Assembly: GCF_008330945.1 (NCBI RefSeq)
Contig: NZ_CP043489.1
Span: 2,305,501-2,369,500 of the forward strand
DNA from: Labrys sp. KNU-23
Lineage (GTDB): Bacteria > Pseudomonadota > Alphaproteobacteria > Rhizobiales > Labraceae
Direction of reading: 5' to 3'
Length of the DNA stretch: 64,000 nucleotides
Shown here: one piece after another, positions 47,669 through 55,723 of the stretch
How positions within the stretch are numbered: position 1 is the stretch's first letter
Layout of the letters: the number at the start of each line of letters is the position of its first letter
Notes under the pieces: model-generated
What the model saw: only the letters and a program-made list of their open reading frames with translations
Database searches by the model: none
Told to the model about the DNA's origin: nothing
Made by a program: the position numbers and the translations under genes

Positions 47669-47754
47669 GATCGCCTCTCCTCTACACGCAACGCGTCGAC
47701 CGGAGATGACATTCCGGCCGAGGCGCTGGTTTCATGATGTGTGCGAGGGGGCGA

Positions 47755-48981
47755 TCAACTGGTCTTGGCGACGTCGGCGCCCGACACCTTCTTCGTCGGC
47801 CCCGAGGCGTTCGGATTGATGTCGAAGTCGAAGATGGCGGTGGGAATGGCCAGCGTGGCGCAGACATTGGGGATGTCGACGATGCCGGCGATTCGCCCTT
47901 CCACCGGCGCCGTGCCCAGGATCATGTACGCCTGCTCGCCCGAATAGCCGAACTTCTTGAGATATTCGATGGCATTGAGACAGGCGCGCCGATAGGCGAC
48001 ATGGGCGTCGAGGTAATATTGCTCGCCCGTATGCTCGTCGACCGATATGCCCTCGAAGATGAGATAATCGTCAAAATGCGGGTCGATCGGGCTCGGCTTG
48101 AAGATCGGGTTGGTGATGCCGTATTTGGCCATGCCGCCCTTGATGACGTCGACGCTGATGTCGATCCAGCCGGCCATTTCGATGGCGCCGCAGAAGGTGA
48201 TCTCGCCATCGCCCTGGGAGAAGTGGATGTCGCCCATCGAAAGGCCGCCGCCCTTCACATAAACGGGGAAATAGACCTTGGAGCCGCGCGACAGGTTCTT
48301 GATGTCGCAATTGCCGCCATGTTCGCGCGGCGGCACCGTGCGCCAGGCCTCGGCAGCCGCCTTGCGGGCCGCATCCCCCGACATCTGGCCCATCAAAGCG
48401 GTATCGCCATAGGGCAGGGCCGCGAGCGGCGGCACGCGCTCGGGATCGGTCGCCACCAGTTCCGCCTCGCGCCGATTGGCCTCGGCCAGCAGCTTATGGT
48501 CGGGCAGGCAGCCGATCAGGCCGGGATGAATGAGGCCGGGATAGCGCACGCCGGGGATATGGCGCGAGGTGGTGTAGATGCCCTGGAAGTCCCAGATGGA
48601 CTTGGAGGCATGGGGATAATGCTCGGTGAGGAAGCCGCCGCCATTCTCCTTGGCGAACAGGCCGTTGAAGCCCCATTCCGAATCGGGCAGGGCACCGATG
48701 TCGAGAATGTCGACGACCAGCAGGTCACCGGGCTCGGCGCCTTCGACGCCGAAGGGGCCCGAAAGATAGTGCACGCGGGTGAGGTCGACGTCCCGGATGT
48801 CGTTGGCGCTGTTGTTGTTGCCGATCTGGCCGCCGGTCCAGTCATAGCATTCGACGCGGAAGACGGCGCCGGGCTTGAAGGTCTCGACCATCGGGATATC
48901 GGGATGCCAGCGATTATGGGTCTTGATCGCCTGGTCCTCGGGCGCTTTTTTCAGATCGACGGAGAATGCGGTCTTGGGCAT
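47755..48981 (-). CDS. fmdA: Formamidase (FmdA/AmdA acetamidase family)
   Basis: A 408-residue acetamidase/formamidase-family enzyme that hydrolyses formamide to formate and ammonia in the cytoplasm. Visible family blocks: HNRWHPDIP, WTGGQIGNNNSANDIRDVDLT, LSGPFGVEGAEPGDLLVVDILDIG, RYPGLIHPGLIGCLP, EHGGNCDIKNLSRGS, GGGLSMGDIHFSQGDGEITFCGAIE. Its length is standard. It is the first gene of fmdA-amiS-fmdB, and its promoter faces the OmpR-type regulator gene with tandem TGTAA sites between them. Confidence 0.93.
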   Translation of the reverse strand: MPKTAFSVDLKKAPEDQAIKTHNRWHPDIPMVETFKPGAVFRVECYDWTGGQIGNNNSANDIRDVDLTRVHYLSGPFGVEGAEPGDLLVVDILDIGALPDSEWGFNGLFAKENGGGFLTEHYPHASKSIWDFQGIYTTSRHIPGVRYPGLIHPGLIGCLPDHKLLAEANRREAELVATDPERVPPLAALPYGDTALMGQMSGDAARKAAAEAWRTVPPREHGGNCDIKNLSRGSKVYFPVYVKGGGLSMGDIHFSQGDGEITFCGAIEMAGWIDISVDVIKGGMAKYGITNPIFKPSPIDPHFDDYLIFEGISVDEHTGEQYYLDAHVAYRRACLNAIEYLKKFGYSGEQAYMILGTAPVEGRIAGIVDIPNVCATLAIPTAIFDFDINPNASGPTKKVSGADVAKTS

Positions 48982-49308
48982 CGGTTCCTCCTCCTGGGGC
49001 CGGCCTGCGGGGAACTCCGGGCCGAACCGTCACGATGTTCTGTGCCGGCGCCGCAGGGGGCAGCCTGGCCGTTCGTGCAGGGGGAGCCTAGGCGGGCCCT
49101 GTAACCGCCATGAATCGTCCGACCACGGTTTGTGTAATTTTTTGTAACCAGGACGGCGAAGGCGCGCCCCGGATCGACCACCCCTTCGCCATACCACCCG
49201 GTTTTCCAGCGAAATCGGCACGAAAGTCCCGACCGCGGCCTTGCGCGCCAGTCGTCATGGCCCTGTGCCCGTCTCGACCGCAGGCGGCATTGCGACTATC
49301 CTGCCGCC
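48982..49308. promoter_or_regulatory. 327-bp divergent promoter region of fmdA and the response regulator
   Basis: It contains TGTAA at 49100-49104, 49133-49137 and 49143-49147 (plus-strand reading). The last two start exactly 10 bp apart; on the fmdA strand this is a direct repeat of TTACA with A-rich spacers. OmpR/PhoB-type regulators bind such direct repeats at about one helical turn. The rest of the region shows nothing else I can name. Confidence 0.5.
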
Positions 49309-50061
49309 ATGCCAGCCGCCGACGCCAAGTCTCGCGATACCAGGCCTCGCATTCTCGTGGTCGATGACGATCATCGGCTATGCCGCTTTCTGGAGAAATT
49401 CCTGGCGAGCGAGGGCTATGCGACCGCCAGCGCCAATGAGGGGCGGGCCATGCGCCGCGCCATGGCGGACGAGAGCTTCGACCTGGTGATCCTCGACCTG
49501 ACCTTCCCCGCCGGGGAGGACGGGCTCAGCCTCGCGCGTACCCTGCGCAGCCAATATGACCTGCCGGTGATCATGCTCTCGGGCAAGAACAGCACCATCG
49601 ACAAGGTGGTCTGTCTGGAACTCGGCGCGGACGACTACATCACCAAGCCCTTCGAGCCGCGCGAATTGCTGGCCCGGGTCCGCACCGTGCTGCGCCGCTT
49701 CGCCCGGCGCATCAACCTGTCTGAAACGATGGAAGGTGCTTCCCCGGCCATCCGTTTTGCCGGCTGGCAGCTCGATCCCTCGCGCTACGAACTCTCCTCA
49801 CCGGAGGGCGAGCGCGTGCGCCTGACCAGCCAGGAATTCCAGATCCTGTCGGCCCTGGTCGAGCGGCGCGGGCGCATCCTCTCGCGCGACCAGATCCTCG
49901 ACATCGTCGCCAATCGCAGCTGGACGCCCTATGACCGCAGCATCGACGTGCTGATCGGCAAGATCCGCCGCAAGCTGCGCGACGACGTACGCGACGCCCA
50001 ATACATCAAGACCATTCGCGGCGTCGGCTACATGTTCGCGGCCGACGCGCGGGGCGAGTAG
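49309..50061 (+). CDS. OmpR/PhoB-family response regulator
   Basis: A 250-residue two-domain regulator. The receiver (about 14-125) has acidic DDDH at 19-22, phospho-acceptor Asp63 in LVILDLTFP, Ser in MLSGK and Lys in ITKPFEP. A C-terminal winged-helix domain (about 145-245; VRLTSQEFQILSALVERRGRILSRDQIL, TIRGVGYMFA) follows. It is divergent from fmdA and convergent, eight bases apart, with the kinase genes. It is the only DNA-binding output protein of the locus, so it probably receives phosphate from the two kinases and controls fmdA; this is inference. Confidence 0.9.
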   Translation: MPAADAKSRDTRPRILVVDDDHRLCRFLEKFLASEGYATASANEGRAMRRAMADESFDLVILDLTFPAGEDGLSLARTLRSQYDLPVIMLSGKNSTIDKVVCLELGADDYITKPFEPRELLARVRTVLRRFARRINLSETMEGASPAIRFAGWQLDPSRYELSSPEGERVRLTSQEFQILSALVERRGRILSRDQILDIVANRSWTPYDRSIDVLIGKIRRKLRDDVRDAQYIKTIRGVGYMFAADARGE

Positions 50062-50069
50062 CCCCCTCA

Positions 50070-51275
50070 TCAGGCTGCCGTCAGCCTTGCCCGGGGCAGA
50101 TAGAGGTTGATCGTGGTGCCCTCGCCCGGCGTGCTGACGATGCCGAGGCGCCCGCCGGCCTGGCGCACGAAGGCATCGACCATGGCGAGGCCGAGGCCGT
50201 TGCCTTCGCCGGACGGCTTGGTACTGAACAAGGGTTCGAGGGCCCGGCGCCGGACCGCCACCGGCATGCCTTGCCCTGTATCGGTCACCGCCAGCAGCAC
50301 ATAGGCACCCGGCAGCAGGCCCGAGGCCACGCGGGCATCCTCCGGCGGCACCAGGAGATTGCTGGCCGCAAAGGTCAGGCGCCCGCCTTCAGGCATGGCG
50401 TCGCGGGCATTGAGGGCAAGATTGAGCAGGCTCGATTCGAGCTGGCCGGTCGGGATCTCGACCGGATGGAGATCCGGCGCGACGTCGAGGACAACAGCCA
50501 CCTTGTCGCCCAGCGTGCGGGTGAGGACGCGCATCAGGGGCGGCAATTCCGTACCGAGAGCGACGACCGCCGTCTCTTCCATGCGCTTGGCCCCGAAGCG
50601 CAGCAGGCGCGACGCCAGCTCGGAGCCGGATCTGGTGGCATCAAGGGCATCGGCAACGAGTTCGTGCAGCTCCGGCTGGCTATCGAGCCGTTCCTGCAGC
50701 CAGCGCAAATTGGAATAGAGCACCGCCAATATGTTGTTGAAGTCGTGGGCGATGCCGCTGGCGAGCTGTCCCATCGCCTCCAGGCGCTGGGTCTGGCGGA
50801 GGCGCTCGGCAATCCGGCTCTTCTCCTCCACCAGGCGGATACGCTCGAAGCAGCGATCGAGCAGGGCCAGCAATTCCTCGGTGTAGAAGGGCTTGGAAAG
50901 GTAGTCATAGGCCCCTGCCTTGAGGGCCTCCACCGCCGTCTCGATCGAGGCATAGGCCGTGACCATCACGCAGACGAGATCGGGATTGCGCTGGCGCAGG
51001 GCGCGGACGAGATCGACGCCGTCGCCGAGGCCGAGGCGGACGTCGACCAGCGCCACGGCGATACGCTCGCGGCCGAGCATGTCGAGGGCCGCCGCGGGAT
51101 CGTGGGCGATCGGGGTGTGATAGCCTTCCAGGTTCAGCAGGCCGGCGAGACTGGAGGCGAAGTCGACGTCGTCGTCGACGATCAGCACGCAGCGCGTACC
51201 GGCCTCCTCGCCCCCGGAGGAAGTTCCCGACGCGCCGATGATATCCGCCGGCAGCTCGCTGTCTTCGTCCTTCAT
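50070..51275 (-). CDS. Receiver domain-histidine kinase protein (reverse-order hybrid)
   Basis: A 401-residue soluble protein. An N-terminal receiver (about 28-140: VLIVDDDVDF, Asp78 in VALVDVRLG, SKPFY) is followed by a coiled linker and a histidine kinase with H-box SGIAHDFNNILAVL (His177), N-box LLNLALNARDAMPEGG, and ATP-lid motifs VTDTGQGMP and GEGNGLGLAMVDAF. No membrane segment. ATG 51275 overlaps the stop of the NCS1-kinase gene (ATGA), so the two are made together. A receiver preceding the kinase suggests that the transmembrane kinase phosphorylates or tunes this second kinase, which then acts on the OmpR-type regulator. Confidence 0.87.
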   Translation of the reverse strand: MKDEDSELPADIIGASGTSSGGEEAGTRCVLIVDDDVDFASSLAGLLNLEGYHTPIAHDPAAALDMLGRERIAVALVDVRLGLGDGVDLVRALRQRNPDLVCVMVTAYASIETAVEALKAGAYDYLSKPFYTEELLALLDRCFERIRLVEEKSRIAERLRQTQRLEAMGQLASGIAHDFNNILAVLYSNLRWLQERLDSQPELHELVADALDATRSGSELASRLLRFGAKRMEETAVVALGTELPPLMRVLTRTLGDKVAVVLDVAPDLHPVEIPTGQLESSLLNLALNARDAMPEGGRLTFAASNLLVPPEDARVASGLLPGAYVLLAVTDTGQGMPVAVRRRALEPLFSTKPSGEGNGLGLAMVDAFVRQAGGRLGIVSTPGEGTTINLYLPRARLTAA

Positions 51276-53908
51276 GGCCGGGCCGCCGGAATGCAGGGCA
51301 GGGCCAGCGATATCAGCGTGCCCTCTCCGGCTTCGCTCTCGACCCCGACTTCGCCGCCATGCTGTTCGAGGATGCGCTTGACCAAGGGCATGCCGAGCCC
51401 GACGCCGAAGGCCTTGGTGCTGAACAGGGGCTCGAAGATGCGGGCAGCCACCTCGGCGGACATGCCGCTGCCCTTGTCGGCAATGGCGAGCACCATCCGC
51501 TCCCCTTCCCGGCGTGTGGAAATGGTGATGGCACCCTCGTCCTGTGCCCAGCCCTCGCAGGCCTGCACCGCATTGACGAGCACGTTGGAAAAAGCCTGGC
51601 GCAGCCGCTCGGCATCCGCCGGCACGGCGCAATCGGCTTCGAGCCTGAGCGTGATCAGGGCGCGGGTTCCCGCATCCTGCTCGCTGGCCTGCTGACGGAC
51701 CCAGGCATCGATGGCGACGGGCGCGAGCACCAGAGGCCGCTTGCGCGAAAAGTCGAGCAGGTCCTCGATGATGCGCACGCAGCGCCAGGCATTGCGCTGC
51801 AGGCGCTGCAGCTCGCCCATCACCGGCTCGCCGGCATCGCGCAGCGAACGCCTGAGCACGTCCGCCGAGGTCACCAGCGTGCCGAGCGGATTGCGCAATT
51901 CATGGCTGACCGTGGCCGTCATCTGGCCGATCGCGGCCAGGCGTTCATTGCTCGCCAGTTCCTGCTGGGCCTTGTGCAGGCGCTCCAGCGAGGCGACAAG
52001 GTCGCGCTCGGCAAGCTCGCGGCTTTCGTGCGAGAGCACGATCCACCAGGCACCGATGCCGAGCAGCGGCAGGAGAGCCAGGAAGACCCTGAGCAGCAGG
52101 GCGCCACTGTCGAGATGCGGCTCCTCGGCCCCGGGTTCGATCAGGCGGTAGGTGAGCAGGAACACCGCGGCGGTGACGATGGTGAGCGCAAATCCGACGC
52201 CCCCGACCTTGAGCAGGCGCTGGCCCATATGCGGGGCGATCTTGCCGATCAGCGTGCGCCCGAAATAGCGCGAGCGCTGATCCTCCAGCACGCCGCCGGG
52301 CGACTTGCAGACATCATGGCAATGCGAATCCAGGCTGCAGCACAGCGAGCAGATCGGCCGGTCATAGAAGGTGCAATGCACCATGTCGGGGCGCTCATAG
52401 TCGAGACCGCAGATCTCGCAGGTGACAATGGCCTGCCGGCGGGCGGCGACTTCCTCGCGCGGGCGTGCCAGATAATAACGCCCCCCGGTCGCCACGCCGA
52501 TCGCGACCGCGCTGGTGAGGGCCGTGAAGAAGGCGATCGGCGCCGCATAGGCTTCCGCCAAGGAGCCGAAGCTCCCAACGAAGCAGAGCACGGCGACGAT
52601 GGAAGCGAGCGCCATCGAACCGCAGCCGACCGGGTTGAAATTGTGAAGATAGGCCCGCTTGAACTCGGTGAAGGGCGGGCTGATCCTGAGCGGCTTGAGA
52701 ATGGCGAGATCGGCGAAGATCGAGCCGATCCAGGCCGAGGCGATGATGGAATAGACGGCCAGCACCAGCGCCAGGGTCTGGAAGATGCCGAGCAGCATCA
52801 GGAGTAGCGAGATCAGGATGTTGAAGATCAGCCAGACCACCCGGCCCGGATGGTAGTGGGTGACGCGCGAGAAGAAGTTCGACCAGGCGAGCGAGCCGGC
52901 ATAGGCGTTGGTGACGTTGATCTTGACCTGAGAGATCAGAACGAACACCACGGCGGCGGCCAGCACCACGGCGGTATCGGCGCTCACATACTCATAGGCC
53001 TTGATATACATGTGAACGGGCTCGAGCGCGGTCGCCTGCGACAGGCCCGAACTGACCACCAGCACGGCCAGGAAGCTGCCGCACAGGATCTTGAAGCCGC
53101 CGACCACGATCCAGCCCGGCCCCGCCGCGATCACCGCCGTCCACCAGCGCCAGCGATTTTCTTCCGTCTTGTCCGGCAGGAAGCGCAGGAAGTCGACCTG
53201 CTCGCCGATCTGGATCGACAAGGCGCCGAGCACGCCGATCGCCGAGCCGAAGGCAAGGAGGTTGAACTCCCCGCCCCCCGTCGCACTGCCGGCGAAGGAG
53301 ACCCATTCGCCGAGCGTGCCGGGATGGCCGATGGCGATATAGACGAAGGGAAGCAGATGCAGGCCGATCCAGACCGGCTGGGTGAGCATCTGCAGCTTCG
53401 AGATCATGGTGACGCCCATGAAGGTGATCGGGATGATCACCAGCGAGGAGATGATGTAGCCGAGCACCAGCGGCACATTGGCGAAGAGCTTCAGCGCCTG
53501 CGCCATGATCGCCCCTTCCAGGGCGAAGAAGATGAAGGTGAAGGTGGCGTAGATCAGCGAGGTGATGGTCGAGCCGATATAGCCGAAGCCGGCCCCGCGG
53601 GTGAGCAGGTCCATGTCGATGTTGTAGCGGCTCGAATAATAGGCGATCGGCAGGCTGGTCACGAACACGAACAGGCAGGTAACCAGGATGGCCGGAAAGG
53701 CGTTGGCAAAGCCATAGCTCAGCGTGATGGTGCCGCCGATCGCCTCCAGTGCCAGGAAGGAGATGCCGCCAAGCGCCGTATTGGCGATGACAAAGGGGGA
53801 CCAGCGCCGGAAGGATCTGGCTGCATAGCGCAGCGAATAATCTTCCAGGGTCTCGTTGGCGATCCAGGAATGGTAGGACCGCAAAGCAGGCAGGCGCGGA
53901 ATGTCCAC
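51272..53908 (-). CDS. NCS1-type nucleobase permease fused to a histidine kinase
   Basis: An 878-residue sensor. Residues ~38-485 form a multi-span NCS1 (nucleobase:cation symporter-1, purine/cytosine/hydantoin permease) domain, with WIANETLEDYSLRYAARSFRRWSPFVIANTALG at its start. A cytoplasmic Cys-rich segment follows (497-534: eight Cys including CxxC pairs, plus two His), then two more membrane spans, and a histidine kinase with H-box VSHELRNPLGTL (His669), N-box SNVLVNAVQACEGW and ADKGSGM / FGVGLGMPLVKRIL. The start is uncertain: GTG 53908 or TTG 53965. It probably senses a nitrogenous ligand, possibly by transporting it. Downstream genes: the receiver-kinase and, convergent, the response regulator. 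Confidence 0.85.
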   Translation of the reverse strand: MDIPRLPALRSYHSWIANETLEDYSLRYAARSFRRWSPFVIANTALGGISFLALEAIGGTITLSYGFANAFPAILVTCLFVFVTSLPIAYYSSRYNIDMDLLTRGAGFGYIGSTITSLIYATFTFIFFALEGAIMAQALKLFANVPLVLGYIISSLVIIPITFMGVTMISKLQMLTQPVWIGLHLLPFVYIAIGHPGTLGEWVSFAGSATGGGEFNLLAFGSAIGVLGALSIQIGEQVDFLRFLPDKTEENRWRWWTAVIAAGPGWIVVGGFKILCGSFLAVLVVSSGLSQATALEPVHMYIKAYEYVSADTAVVLAAAVVFVLISQVKINVTNAYAGSLAWSNFFSRVTHYHPGRVVWLIFNILISLLLMLLGIFQTLALVLAVYSIIASAWIGSIFADLAILKPLRISPPFTEFKRAYLHNFNPVGCGSMALASIVAVLCFVGSFGSLAEAYAAPIAFFTALTSAVAIGVATGGRYYLARPREEVAARRQAIVTCEICGLDYERPDMVHCTFYDRPICSLCCSLDSHCHDVCKSPGGVLEDQRSRYFGRTLIGKIAPHMGQRLLKVGGVGFALTIVTAAVFLLTYRLIEPGAEEPHLDSGALLLRVFLALLPLLGIGAWWIVLSHESRELAERDLVASLERLHKAQQELASNERLAAIGQMTATVSHELRNPLGTLVTSADVLRRSLRDAGEPVMGELQRLQRNAWRCVRIIEDLLDFSRKRPLVLAPVAIDAWVRQQASEQDAGTRALITLRLEADCAVPADAERLRQAFSNVLVNAVQACEGWAQDEGAITISTRREGERMVLAIADKGSGMSAEVAARIFEPLFSTKAFGVGLGMPLVKRILEQHGGEVGVESEAGEGTLISLALPCIPAARP

Positions 53909-53961
53909 TAGCCACCCCGCCCGCAAAGGCGCATGCGCCTCAGGCAAAACTCGACTGGCAT
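53908..53961 (-). CDS. Possible 17-residue leader peptide before the NCS1-kinase gene
   Basis: An ATG at 53961 follows a strong purine site (GGGAGGGG, 5-base spacing) and reads MPVEFCLRRMRLCGRGG to a TAG at 53908-53910. That TAG overlaps the GTG start candidate of the kinase gene (TAGTG). The layout fits a leader whose translation opens the downstream start. The alternative is that the kinase begins at TTG 53965 in another frame and this is chance. Confidence 0.3.
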   Translation of the reverse strand: MPVEFCLRRMRLCGRGG

Positions 53962-54176
53962 CCAATCCCCTCCCGGCCCGGACACCGCCGTCCTATCGCG
54001 GCTCCAGGCCCGATACGGTCCGCGAATCCCGGTGTGACCCGGATTGAAGCGGCCGAATCTCCTTCGCTCCAACAGCGTTGCCCCTTGGCGCCGGCATTGT
54101 GGTCCGCCCCTCCCGAGACTGCAAGTCGACGCTCCGCATCTTCGATCTTGACGCGGCGCGTCGCGGCCTCTATAAA

Positions 54177-54190
54177 TGAGTATGTACTCA
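54177..54190. promoter_or_regulatory. Palindrome TGAGTA-TG-TACTCA before the TetR gene
   Basis: Perfect 6-bp arms around TG, 18 bp upstream of the TetR start. A close relative occurs at 54819-54832 upstream of the first dehydrogenase, which fits a TetR operator used for autoregulation and target control. Confidence 0.65.
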
Positions 54191-54208
54191 CTCAAATGAA
54201 GTCGAACC

Positions 54209-54778
54209 GTGGCACGGCCCCTCAGCGAAGCAAAGCGTCAGGCGATCCTGGCATCCGCCACCAGGCTGGTGGCGGCCATGGGGATCGGCGCACCGACGGC
54301 GAAGATCGCCCAGGGTGCGGAGATCGCCGAAGGTACCCTGTTCAAATATTTCGCCAGCAAGGATGAGCTGCTCAACCAGCTCTATCTGACCCTCAAGACC
54401 GAGCTTGGCGGGGCCATCATGCAGGGTTTCGTCGCCGATGCCAGCATCAGGGAGCGGGCCTGGCATATCTGGAGCCACTGGATCGACTGGGGCGCGAAAT
54501 ATCCGGTGAAACGCAAGGCCATGCGCCAGCTCGGCGTATCCGAACGCATCACCCCGGCCAGCAGGCAGGCCGGCAGCGCGGCCTTTCGCGACGTCAGTGC
54601 TGCTTTCGAACAGGCCCATGCACTGGGCCCGCTCCGGGATCAGCCGATGGCTTTCCTGAGTGCCTCGTTCGAGGCGCTCGCGGAGACCACCCTGGAATTC
54701 ACGGCGCGCGATCCGGAAAGACGGGAAGCCTACAAGCAGGCCGGCTTCCAGATCTTCTGGGGCGGCCTGGGCAGCTAG
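54209..54778 (+). CDS. TetR-family transcriptional regulator
   Basis: A 189-residue regulator. The N-terminal helix-turn-helix reads ATRLVAAMGIGAPTAKIAQGAEIAEGTLFKYFASKDELLNQLY, which includes the TetR hallmark GTLFKYFxSKDEL. The C-terminal ligand-binding domain is all-helical and shows no recognisable ligand motif. The start is GTG 54209, as no in-frame ATG lies between it and the operator-like palindrome. It is followed by two dehydrogenases and a lipid methyltransferase on the same strand and probably represses them. Confidence 0.9.
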   Translation: MARPLSEAKRQAILASATRLVAAMGIGAPTAKIAQGAEIAEGTLFKYFASKDELLNQLYLTLKTELGGAIMQGFVADASIRERAWHIWSHWIDWGAKYPVKRKAMRQLGVSERITPASRQAGSAAFRDVSAAFEQAHALGPLRDQPMAFLSASFEALAETTLEFTARDPERREAYKQAGFQIFWGGLGS

Positions 54779-54818
54779 GACGCCCTTAGTCGCCGGACTC
54801 TTTTACACGTTAAATGAG

Positions 54819-54832
54819 TGAGTGCACACTCT
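54819..54832. promoter_or_regulatory. Palindrome TGAGTG-CA-CACTCT before the dehydrogenase genes
   Basis: It matches the TetR-side palindrome in layout (GAGTR-YR-YACTC) with one arm mismatch. It lies 27 bp upstream of the SDR start, within the likely promoter. Confidence 0.55.
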
Positions 54833-54858
54833 TTATTCACCGAAACGGGAAGTGAACC

Positions 54859-55719
54859 ATGTCTAAGATCTGGCTGATCACGGGCGCCGGCCGCGGGCTG
54901 GGGCGTTCGATCCTCGAAGCGGCACTGGCCGCAGGCAACAAGGTGGTGGCGACGGCGCGCGATCCGGAGCGCCTTGCCGACCTCAAGCAGCTTTATGGCG
55001 ACAACCTGCTCAATCCGGCGCTCGACGTCACCAATCCGGCCATGGCCCGCCGCAGCGTCGACGTTGCCGTCGCGGCCTATGGCGGCCTCGACGTTCTCGT
55101 CAACAATGCCGGCTTCGCTCATCTGACGCCCTTCGAGCAGACCGAGGAGGAGGATTTCCGCTCCCAGGTCGAGACCAATTTCTTCGGCGTGGTCAATCTG
55201 ATCCGGGCAGCCCTGCCGGTGATGCGCAGCCAGCGATCAGGCCACATCATCAATGTCTCCTCCGTCGGCGGACGTGTCGCCACCCCCGGCCTCAGTGCCT
55301 ATCAGGCGGCCAAATGGGCGGTGGGCGGCTTCACCGAGGTGCTGGCCCAGGAGGTCGCGCCCTTCGGCGTCAAGGTCATCGCCCTGGAGCCCGGCGGCAT
55401 GCGCACGGATTGGGGTTATACGGCTCGTGACGCCGCCAGTGACATCCTGCCCGACTACGAGCCCAGCGTGGGTGCCGTCCTCAAGCGCATGAAGGCCTAT
55501 GTCGGCAACGAGGTCGGCGACCCCGACAAGATCGCCCAGCTCGTCGTGGACCTCTCCAGCCGCGAGACGCTCCCGGCTCACCTGCTCCTCGGCAGCGACG
55601 CACTCCACGTCTTCCGCCAGGCGGAGGCGGCCAGGCAGAAGGCGGCCGCCGACTGGGCCGAGGTCAGCGCCTCCACCGATTTCGACGGCGCCGAACTTCC
55701 GGCCCTGCTGAGGGCCTGA
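54859..55719 (+). CDS. Short-chain dehydrogenase/reductase
   Basis: A 286-residue classical SDR. Cofactor motif TGAGRGLGRSI at the N-terminus, NNAG in VLVNNAGFAHL, catalytic Ser in INVSSVGGRV and YxxxK in AYQAAKWAVGGF. The Arg-containing segment ATARDPERL after beta-2 suggests NADP preference. Substrate unknown. It is the first gene behind the second TetR-type palindrome and starts four bases' distance from a second SDR gene at its end. Confidence 0.9.
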   Translation: MSKIWLITGAGRGLGRSILEAALAAGNKVVATARDPERLADLKQLYGDNLLNPALDVTNPAMARRSVDVAVAAYGGLDVLVNNAGFAHLTPFEQTEEEDFRSQVETNFFGVVNLIRAALPVMRSQRSGHIINVSSVGGRVATPGLSAYQAAKWAVGGFTEVLAQEVAPFGVKVIALEPGGMRTDWGYTARDAASDILPDYEPSVGAVLKRMKAYVGNEVGDPDKIAQLVVDLSSRETLPAHLLLGSDALHVFRQAEAARQKAAADWAEVSASTDFDGAELPALLRA

Positions 55720-55723
55720 CACC

